A DNA stretch of 13,315 nucleotides, taken from positions 1-13,315 of the forward strand of contig DAHVOF010000006.1 of the NCBI GenBank assembly GCA_027318945.1, read 5' to 3'. This DNA comes from Actinomycetota bacterium (GTDB lineage Bacteria > Actinomycetota > Acidimicrobiia > Acidimicrobiales > Acidimicrobiaceae). The translations under genes were made by a program, and so were the position numbers. Below, piece after piece: positions 8,901 to 13,315 of this stretch; position 1 is the stretch's first letter, and every line of letters starts with the position of its first letter. A model generated the notes under the pieces. It was not told the DNA's origin, did no database searches, and was given only the letters and a program-made list of their open reading frames with translations.

Positions 8901-9402
8901 TAGCGGAAAGCAGGTCAAAAACAGTTTCAATTAGAATAAGGTCGACTCCGCCGTCAATCAGGCCCTCTGCTTGAATCTGGTAGGAATCCCTAAGCTTGTC
9001 GAATGTGATCTGGCCCAGGGTGGGAAACTTTGTGCCTGGGCCTACCGATCCTGCTACGAATCTTGGATTTGATTTGTTGGAGTATGCCGAGGCAACCTCC
9101 CTGGCGAGTTGCGCTGCCTTGAAGTTGATGTCGTAGGCTCTGTCGGCGATCCCGTACTCAGACAGCACAATGGGAAACGCGCCGAACGTGTCGGTTTCGA
9201 CGGCGTCAACCCCAACTTTCAAGAATGAGTCGTGAAGGTTTGTAATGATTTCCGGACGGGTAAGCACCAGAGCTTCGTTGCAGCCATCGAGTTCCTGTCC
9301 GCCGAAGTCATCGGCAGTTAGTCCGAGCAGTTGGAGATTTGTACCAGTCGCGCCATCGTAAATGAGTATTTTTTCATTTATTCGCGTCAAATAGTCTGCC
9401 AT
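5935..9402 (-). CDS. metH: Cobalamin-dependent methionine synthase
   Basis: Transfers a methyl group from 5-methyltetrahydrofolate through cobalamin to homocysteine, giving methionine and tetrahydrofolate. All four modules are present in 1155 residues (E. coli MetH is slightly longer). Homocysteine-binding barrel, about 1-305, with zinc cysteines C224 (GINCATGP), C290 and C291 (GGCCGTTPEH). Pterin-binding barrel, about 330-610 (AIGERTNANGSRKF; GLSNTSFGLNP). Cobalamin cap and Rossmann domain, about 630-850, with the lower-ligand motif D730-x-H732-x-x-G735 in KGDVHDIGKN. AdoMet-binding reactivation domain, about 890-1155 (RGGRYSWGYPACPNLED at 1095-1111). The ATG at 9402 has no clear Shine-Dalgarno; the leader may be very short. 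Its stop lies 7 bases from that of the convergent peptidase gene. It is divergent from a cobalamin adenosyltransferase gene, a second B12 function. No cobalamin riboswitch fits in the 99-base upstream gap. Confidence 0.98.
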   Translation of the reverse strand: MADYLTRINEKILIYDGATGTNLQLLGLTADDFGGQELDGCNEALVLTRPEIITNLHDSFLKVGVDAVETDTFGAFPIVLSEYGIADRAYDINFKAAQLAREVASAYSNKSNPRFVAGSVGPGTKFPTLGQITFDKLRDSYQIQAEGLIDGGVDLILIETVFDLLSAKAAIIAARRAMAKIGRQVPIQTQVTMELTGRMLPGTEIGAALTSLDAMKVDVIGINCATGPAEMSEHLRHLASHSQIPISCLPNAGLPSVVDGKMHYDLTPDELAAYHARFITELGVRIVGGCCGTTPEHLQRVVDVCGNLEPARPTVSYEPSISSLYSSVSLEQENAYFAIGERTNANGSRKFREAMLASDWETCVEIAKDQVKEGSHAIDVCVDFTGSDGINDMNAIASRFATQSSIPLVLDSTEAEIIETGLKWMGGKVILNSVNLEDGDAQGTRLDRFLALAKEYGAAVICTCIDQEGQARTAKWKLRAAKSIYEIAVSRYGLEPHDLIFDPLALPLTTGMEESRRDGIETIDAIKAIKSELPGVFTVIGLSNTSFGLNPAARHVLNSVFLDECMKAGLDAAIAHPARIIPLSKIPEDQKRVCLDLIYDRRSDGYDPLNELVRMFEGVESRSSVDVDLSTLSVTERLTRRIIDGNRTGLEADLAQALAEGYESLEIINQFLLEGMKVVGDLFGSGQMQLPFVLSSAETMKAAVGYLEPFMEKMDASSKGRVVLATVKGDVHDIGKNLVDIILTNNGYEVFNLGIKVSISEMIQKALEVSADAIGMSGLLVKSTLVMRDNLVELNDRGLESFPVILGGAALTRTYVEKDLRQVYKGRLFYGKDAFEGLRTMNRLAEITSAGLDDPDFGRIIRERSLPQRNSQRTAEIDNSVLPDRSPAVASDNRIFMPPFIGSRVVKGMPLDDISEYLNETALFRNQWGFRPTSGETDSEFKERIRPILREQLNKAKADQILNPQVVYGYYPVGSSGNDLVVFEDVGKASELTRFTFPRQKKDPYFCIADFFRPVTSPEVDYAAFHIVTMGHMASEIAQRYFAGNRYQDYLLLHGLSVEMAEALAEYWHFRVRTEWGFADEDGPTLTGLFRQQYRGGRYSWGYPACPNLEDNATVAQLLEAGRIGVEVSEGFQLHPEQTTSAIICHHPQAKYFIA

Positions 9403-9412
9403 TTACAGTTAA

Positions 9413-9418
9413 AGGGTA
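9413..9418 (-). promoter_or_regulatory. Possible -10 box of metH
   Basis: On the minus strand TACCCT fits TANNNT and ends 10 bases before the metH ATG, so transcription would begin about 4 bases before the start codon. That agrees with the lack of a Shine-Dalgarno. No convincing -35 was found. Confidence 0.25.
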
Positions 9419-9427
9419 GCCGGGAAG

Positions 9428-9452
9428 CATTCGCCATTCAGTAACGGCGATG
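9428..9452. repeat. Inverted repeat midway between metH and the adenosyltransferase gene
   Basis: TCGCC (9431-9435) and GGCGA (9446-9450) are inverted around a 10-base spacer, and CA/TG at 9428-9429 and 9451-9452 extend the arms past a one-base bulge. Its position in the divergent promoter region would suit an operator for both genes. Five-base arms can occur by chance. Confidence 0.25.
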
Positions 9453-9465
9453 ATTATCGGTGGGA

Positions 9466-9498
9466 TTGCTCACGCGGTCCGTGCATTATCCTTAATCT
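9466..9498 (+). promoter_or_regulatory. Possible promoter of the adenosyltransferase gene, near-leaderless
   Basis: TTGCTC (9466-9471) could serve as -35 and TATCCT (9487-9492) as -10 with a 15-base spacer, somewhat short. TAATCT (9493-9498) is an alternative -10. Either places the transcript start at or next to the GTG at 9502, and no Shine-Dalgarno precedes that GTG, so a leaderless message is plausible. Confidence 0.3.
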
Positions 9499-9501
9499 TG
9501 C

Positions 9502-10065
9502 GTGAAGATCTATACGAAAAAGGGTGATGACGGCAGCACGGCACTGCTATTCGGGGGACGGGTGAGGAAGAATTCTCCTCGCATAGAACTCAATGGTGCG
9601 GTCGATGAGGCGCAGGCGTTCATTGGCCTGGCTCGAAGTGAATGCGAGCGCGGGGGGCAGCTGGATGGACTGCTCGTGGGCTTGGAGTCGGATCTCTGGA
9701 TCCTCATGGCCGAGGTTGCAACCGACGGATTGAATCGCGCAAAATTGCGTGACGGGAGTTCCGCCGTTAGTTCGGAAATGGTCGAGACGATAGAAAGGCT
9801 CATCGACGAGATATCCGAGAAATTTATTTTTCCCAAGGAATTTGTAGTTCCGGGTGAGACTCGCATCTCGGCATGTCTAGATGTGGCTCGTACGGTTATT
9901 AGGCGCGCTGAGCGTTTGAGTGTCTCATTCGCAAATGAAAATCCGGATTCTCGGGTTGGCCAGTATTTGAACAGGCTTTCGGACCTTCTCTGGACCTTGG
10001 CGCGCTGGCAGGAGGGTGCACACCAAACCGCAAAGTCAGTGCGCAACCCGAAAAAAGTCAAGTAG
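9502..10065 (+). CDS. PduO-type ATP:cob(I)alamin adenosyltransferase, divergent motifs
   Basis: Family member that transfers the adenosyl group of ATP to cob(I)alamin, making adenosylcobalamin. The 187 residues are a normal length for the five-helix-bundle fold. The N-terminal ATP-binding part is clear: YTKKGDDGSTALLFGGRV (4-21) with R27 and E29, as is the RTVIRRAERL helix (130-139). Several usually conserved positions differ, from memory of the family: VDEAQ at 34-38 where VDELN is typical, PGE at 117-119 for PGG, LDVAR at 126-130 for LHxAR, and TLARWQEG at 165-172 where an ARxxN motif is usual. This may be a lineage-specific variant or altered activity. The GTG start has no Shine-Dalgarno. 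It is followed after 27 bases by pepA, probably as one operon, and is head to head with metH. Confidence 0.85.
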   Translation: MKIYTKKGDDGSTALLFGGRVRKNSPRIELNGAVDEAQAFIGLARSECERGGQLDGLLVGLESDLWILMAEVATDGLNRAKLRDGSSAVSSEMVETIERLIDEISEKFIFPKEFVVPGETRISACLDVARTVIRRAERLSVSFANENPDSRVGQYLNRLSDLLWTLARWQEGAHQTAKSVRNPKKVK

Positions 10066-10092
10066 GTCGAATTAACACACGTCAGGAGACAC

Positions 10093-11541
10093 ATGAGCGG
10101 TTTAGAGGTCAGCGTGCAGTCGTATATCGACATCGCATCGGCATTCGAGATCAATTTGGTAAAGGAAGGATTGGTGCCTGCAGGCGGCGGCCTTCCGGTG
10201 GCACAACTGGCCGCAGGTTCTGGGTTCAAGGGCAAGACCGGACAGACGCTGATCGCATTTTCCGAGGGTTCGACCCAAGCGGCGCTTTTCGTCGGTCTTG
10301 GTGAAGTTTACGACCAGGAAAGTTTTCGTACGGCGGGAGCCACGGCGATTCGCGCATTGGCGCCAGACGTCACGGCTGCAGCTGTGGGCATGAGAGGGCT
10401 ACCCTCTGAACTCGGAGCCGCTTTTGCTGAAGGGGCAGTGCTTGGATCATATCGTTATGACATTCTGCGCGGTGCTGGGTTCGACAAGTCCTCGCTACAA
10501 CAACTTCGAGAGCTGGTTATCTTGTCGGATAACGCTGATGAGTTGTCCGCTGCCGTACTGCGGTCGGTACAAATCGCGAACGCGACGTGTCTGGCTCGGG
10601 ACCTGGTCAACGAGCCCGCAGCCACCATGACCCCGACGCGATTCGGGCAAATAGCTGAGGAAATTGCGGGTGCTAACGGAATGGTTTGCCGGATTTGGGA
10701 TGAAGCTCAGATCGAGCGAGAGGGCCTGGGTGGCCTTCTGGCGGTCTCCAAAGGTTCGGCGCAGGAACCACGCATGATAAAGGTCTCATATAGGCCGAAC
10801 GGCAAAACGCTAAATGTTCAGGTAGCGCTGGTGGGCAAGGGGATCACTTTTGATTCGGGTGGCCTGTCATTGAAGAGCGGCGACGGAATGATGACGATGA
10901 AGACTGACATGAGCGGTGCTGCGGCAGTTCTTGCAACAATGTCGGTTCTGGCCGCGCTCGAAGTACAAGTAGCGGTTGACGGCTATATGGCTTTGACGGA
11001 GAACATGCCCAGCGGATCCGCGACCAAGCCCGGAGACGTTTTTGTAGCAAGAAATGGAAAGAGCGTTGAAGTGCTGAATACCGATGCCGAGGGACGGCTT
11101 GTACTAGCGGATGCCCTATCTCTTGCAACTGAAGACGGGGCTACGGAAATAGTGGACTTAGCCACCCTTACCGGGGCTTGTGTGGTTGCTTTAGGACGAG
11201 AGATTGCAGGGGTTATGGGCAATGACGCTTCAGCGGTCAAGGAGGTGCTGGACGCCGGGGAATCCGCCGGTGAGCCACTCTGGCAGCTTCCTCTCCCGGC
11301 AAGGTACAAGAAGCACATCGAGTCGGAAGTCGCCGACATGAAAAATGTCGGTGCACCCGGTGCTGCCGGCGCCCTTTCGGCTGGACTTCTACTGCAGGAG
11401 TTCGTTGGAGAGACCCCCTGGGTTCATCTCGACATCGCTGGCCCTGCGAGATCGGATTCAGATGAGCGTTACTTCAGGAAGGGCGGCACGGGATTTGGCG
11501 TCCGCACTCTGTGTGCGTATCTGGAAAAAAAATCCCGCTAG
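10093..11541 (+). CDS. pepA: Leucyl aminopeptidase, M17 family
   Basis: Cytoplasmic, normally hexameric, two-metal aminopeptidase that removes N-terminal residues and recycles peptides. Of 482 residues, about 1-165 form the variable N-terminal domain and about 166-482 the catalytic domain. Expected metal and catalytic residues are visible: K249 and D254 (VGKGITFDSGG), K261 (LSLKSG), D272 (KTDMSGAAAV), and D331, E333 and R335 in the signature NTDAEGRL. The ATG at 10093 has AGGAG (10084-10088) close before it. It probably shares a transcript with the adenosyltransferase gene. Some M17 proteins also bind DNA as regulators; nothing here shows that. An 8-base A run at 11525-11532, just before the stop, is a spot where sequencing slips are easy, but it would affect only the last three residues. 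Confidence 0.97.
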   Translation: MSGLEVSVQSYIDIASAFEINLVKEGLVPAGGGLPVAQLAAGSGFKGKTGQTLIAFSEGSTQAALFVGLGEVYDQESFRTAGATAIRALAPDVTAAAVGMRGLPSELGAAFAEGAVLGSYRYDILRGAGFDKSSLQQLRELVILSDNADELSAAVLRSVQIANATCLARDLVNEPAATMTPTRFGQIAEEIAGANGMVCRIWDEAQIEREGLGGLLAVSKGSAQEPRMIKVSYRPNGKTLNVQVALVGKGITFDSGGLSLKSGDGMMTMKTDMSGAAAVLATMSVLAALEVQVAVDGYMALTENMPSGSATKPGDVFVARNGKSVEVLNTDAEGRLVLADALSLATEDGATEIVDLATLTGACVVALGREIAGVMGNDASAVKEVLDAGESAGEPLWQLPLPARYKKHIESEVADMKNVGAPGAAGALSAGLLLQEFVGETPWVHLDIAGPARSDSDERYFRKGGTGFGVRTLCAYLEKKSR

Positions 11542-11634
11542 AGCGAATCCATCGTCCCGCGCATGAATTGTCGCAATCAACTCAAAGTTTGCATGCTGGG
11601 CGGACCTTTGCGAGTTCGGTTTCCGGAATTAAAA

Positions 11635-11664
11635 TGCCAACCCCCTACGGTAAGAGGGTTGGCG
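11635..11664 (-). terminator. Rho-independent terminator between pepA and the hypothetical gene
   Basis: GCCAACCC (11636-11643) pairs with GGGTTGGC (11656-11663); two further pairs after one C-A mismatch leave a loop of ACGGTA. On the minus strand the hairpin is followed by ATTTTAATT, a T-rich tail, so it best suits the minus-strand gene ending at 11689. On the plus strand no T-run follows, but the stem may still help stop pepA transcripts. Confidence 0.65.
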
Positions 11665-11688
11665 GAATGAGTTGATTAATGCTTTAGC

Positions 11689-12414
11689 TCAGATTTCGAT
11701 CCTTCCAGTCGTGCCGTTCTTTGGGTCGCTACCGTCACTTTGGAGTTTCGAAGAACTCTCTATCCAGTTGAGCGTTTCGTAGCAAACCGAAGGGTGGAAT
11801 CTCCAGGAGATGAGCTGCTTTTCAATAGCGGATCGGTCGTGTCCCAGCTTTGCTAAGGTCACTGCCAAAGATCGCGCTCTCGCTCTTGCAGCAGCCAGGG
11901 TGGTTTCGGGTCCATCCTGGAATTCTCTGCTGTGCAGTTCTCTCATCGCCTGAGGAAGCCTGTTGATGTATCTCTGTGGTAAGGGCGGCAGTTTCAGTCG
12001 CACCGAAACTGCTTTGGATGGCATGATTCTTGCAAGTTCGAAAACTAGAAGCCTGTTGAGCGTCTTTTGAACAGACGAGTTCTTATTCGTATTTAGCCCA
12101 AGGCCAAGCACGACTGATAGCTCATCTAGATCCATTACGAAGCCATACGGTTCGCTTTCAAGCAGTTCCGTGATCTTTCGAGTCAGGAATACCGTTGATG
12201 GTCCAAGAAAAGGCAACCAGAATTTCTCCACATAGCTCGATCGCGGGTCATATCCGAGAGATTCGATATTGACATCTCTCCAACTCGTGAAACGTACTGG
12301 AGACTCGAACAGCCAAGCTGCACGTTTCCCGGTACGCTCGGATTGAGTCCCCCTGGGTATATCCTCGGGCGACTCATTCGCGCCTTCACCAGGATCGCTG
12401 TCACTTACTGCCAT
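11689..12414 (-). CDS. Conserved-looking hypothetical protein, possible winged-helix domain
   Basis: I do not recognise a named family, though it resembles uncharacterised actinobacterial proteins I recall with a YVExFWLPxLGPS-like segment. The 241 residues have a polar, probably disordered N-terminus (1-30) and a segment SYVEKFWLPFLGPSTVFL (60-77). A helical stretch follows (about 78-130: LTRKITELLE, DLDELSVVLGLG, SVQKTLNRLLVFELARI) whose spacing could fit a winged helix. Then come a basic Pro-rich piece KLPPLPQRYINRLPQAM (141-157), an Ala/Arg helix (172-190) and a C-terminal SWRFHPSVCYETLNWIES (203-220). No signal peptide or membrane segment. The ATG has AAGGGGG (12421-12427) at an ideal 6-base distance and a terminator follows, so it is very likely a real gene with its own transcript. 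No function is claimed. Confidence 0.8.
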   Translation of the reverse strand: MAVSDSDPGEGANESPEDIPRGTQSERTGKRAAWLFESPVRFTSWRDVNIESLGYDPRSSYVEKFWLPFLGPSTVFLTRKITELLESEPYGFVMDLDELSVVLGLGLNTNKNSSVQKTLNRLLVFELARIMPSKAVSVRLKLPPLPQRYINRLPQAMRELHSREFQDGPETTLAAARARARSLAVTLAKLGHDRSAIEKQLISWRFHPSVCYETLNWIESSSKLQSDGSDPKNGTTGRIEI

Positions 12415-12420
12415 TATTTA

Positions 12421-12427
12421 CCCCCTT
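12421..12427 (-). promoter_or_regulatory. Strong ribosome binding site of the hypothetical gene
   Basis: On the minus strand AAGGGGG lies 6 bases before the ATG at 12414. It fixes the start of the 241-residue protein and is among the better Shine-Dalgarno sequences in the window. Confidence 0.7.
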
Positions 12428-12457
12428 GATGGTCGTTTGGATTTACCTTGGAGAAGC

Positions 12458-12474
12458 ACTGATTAGTGTGTCAA
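12458..12474 (-). promoter_or_regulatory. Possible -35 box with adjacent palindrome, upstream of the hypothetical gene
   Basis: The minus strand reads TTGACA (12474 down to 12469), a consensus -35, followed at once by CACTAATCAGTG, whose 4-base arms are inverted. No well-spaced -10 was found (TAAATC is about 23 bases away), so promoter function is doubtful. Confidence 0.2.
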
Positions 12475-12769
12475 ATTCTCTGGGAATTGTAAAGCATGAA
12501 TTTTGAACTCTTTTTCTTGGCTACTGTGCGTCGCCGACAATGCTCTGACCAGTTCAATTGCTTATTGCTATGCACAAATTGTTGGACCCGTTGGTCACTC
12601 ACTGTGGTTAGTGGTTGCTTCGCCAGTGGATTGGCGGCTAGCCAAAAGGTCGATTTGCGGCGCACGAACTCGGGTGCGCTTCATGATTGCGGCACTCGAG
12701 ACATCAAGGTGGGTGGGATGGTTTGCTTGCCAAAGACAGGCGGTTGGTTTAAGTTGAAAATATCTTCAT
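12475..12769. other. Gene-free stretch between the hypothetical gene and the nitroreductase
   Basis: With the upstream region of the hypothetical gene this makes about 350 bases without a supportable gene. Open frames here lack family-like residues and have no ribosome binding site. Small hairpins are present: TTGGC/GCCAA around 12631-12645 and GCGCAC/GTGCGC at 12660-12665 and 12674-12679. Neither has a T-run or a tRNA-like fold. It may be decayed sequence or untranslated leader and trailer. Confidence 0.5.
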
Positions 12770-13312
12770 CTAAAAATGGTTCATGTGCAGTTGTGAGAGG
12801 AGTTCCCTTTTTGCGCGTCGTGTTGGATTTGAATGCTCCTCTTTTAAGGGATGCCCAATTGCTATCGCACCAATGGGAATGTAGTTTGCTGGAATTCCAA
12901 ACGCTGACTTTATCAGGTCCACATTTCTGAATAGCCCGAAAAACAGGGCGCCCAGCCTTTCGTTGACGACGGCGTTTAAGATTAGCATCGTGGCAAATGC
13001 CGTATCGATATGCCAGTAAGGTACCGGCCAATCGCCTTCCGTGATTAAATTCGAGTAGCTCTTATCTGGTTCTGCGTAGCGATCGACGTATGCCTGGGGA
13101 TTGGCGAGGGGGAGTACGACCACGGGAGCCTGCCACAGATTTTCGTGAGAGGTGGTTCTTGCCTTCCACTCCGAAGTCAGAGCAAGGTTCCAAAATCGTT
13201 CAAGAGCCCCCGGATCGGTCAGGACAAGGAAGTCTGATCCTTGAGTGAATCCAGCCGACGGAGCCCGAGTTGCCGAGTGAAGGATCTTGTCGAGAACCTC
13301 TATTGGAACTGG
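12770..13312 (-). pseudogene. Nitroreductase-family protein, N-terminus missing behind an in-frame TAG
   Basis: FMN-dependent oxidoreductase of the nitroreductase superfamily. Reading leftward from 13312 the frame gives 180 residues matching the family from the PVP segment onward: PVPIEVLDKIL, ATRAPSAGFTQG, FLVL, then VVVLPLANPQ, RYAEPDK, WPVPYWHIDTA, LGALFFGLF, PIGAIAIGHP, and a basic C-terminus. The codon just before PVP, at the window edge (13315-13313), is TAG. Relatives normally have about 20 more residues there, including arginines that bind the FMN phosphate. No ATG, GTG or TTG lies in frame between the TAG and the conserved APSAG region; the first in-frame GTG is at 13123, which would cut off a third of the domain. 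Either the gene is broken by a nonsense or frameshift change, or the sequence has an error there. Beyond the window I cannot see. Confidence 0.6.
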
Positions 13313-13315
13313 CTA

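Noticed and set aside
9403..9501. Cobalamin riboswitch before metH or the adenosyltransferase gene
   Set aside because: The 99-base gap is much shorter than a cobalamin riboswitch, and I saw no B12-box-like conserved core.
9510..10235. Long minus-strand open frame of 241 codons opposite the adenosyltransferase gene
   Set aside because: It is an antisense shadow; its translation is Ser/Pro/Arg-rich without domain motifs, while the plus strand has a clear family match.
12625..12710. Small hairpins suggesting a tRNA or small RNA
   Set aside because: No cloverleaf, no T-loop-like GTTCGA element, no acceptor pairing and no terminator T-run.
12496..12930. Plus-strand open frame of 144 codons across the gap and into the nitroreductase
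   Set aside because: No convincing ribosome binding site and no family-like content, and its second half is antisense to conserved nitroreductase sequence.

Overview
The window holds ordinary, well-spaced bacterial housekeeping genes. It most resembles an actinobacterium, and I lean towards the Acidimicrobiia. This rests on recalled family resemblance, not a search. The signs are the E2 of the actinobacterial one-lipoyl-domain type, the nitroreductase of a form I associate with actinobacteria (APSAGFTQG, RYAEPDK, WPVPYWH), TANNNT-like -10 boxes with little or no leader, and frequent GTG/TTG starts. Base composition looks moderate by eye; I did not compute it.

Layout. Bases 70-5927 (+) form a lipoate/2-oxoacid dehydrogenase block: lpd (E3), an E2 acyltransferase starting at a TTG inside the end of lpd, a 110-base gap with a hairpin, then one long reading frame joining octanoyltransferase LipB to lipoyl synthase LipA, and finally an M24 (Xaa-Pro type) peptidase. 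Bases 5935-9402 (-) encode a full-length cobalamin-dependent methionine synthase (MetH), tail to tail with the peptidase gene with only 7 bases between the stops. A 99-base divergent promoter region separates metH from a PduO-type cob(I)alamin adenosyltransferase gene (9502-10065, +), which is followed by leucyl aminopeptidase pepA (10093-11541, +). Then comes a hairpin terminator, a minus-strand conserved hypothetical gene (11689-12414), about 350 bases with no gene I can support, and a minus-strand nitroreductase whose frame is closed by an in-frame TAG at the right edge of the window.

How they fit together. LipB moves octanoyl from acyl carrier protein to the lipoyl-domain lysine (K42 of the E2 here), LipA inserts the two sulfurs, the E2 uses the finished arm, and E3 reoxidises it. 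So the left block makes two parts of a 2-oxoacid dehydrogenase and the enzymes that arm it; the E1 is not in the window. The centre has a B12 theme: MetH uses cobalamin, and the divergent gene makes adenosylcobalamin.

Most worth a second look: the LipB-LipA fusion, which carries a strong internal Shine-Dalgarno and GTG exactly where a free-standing LipA would begin; the adenosyltransferase with several altered family motifs; the interrupted nitroreductase; and the uncharacterised 241-residue protein. I saw no defence system, CRISPR array, RNA gene or mobile element.
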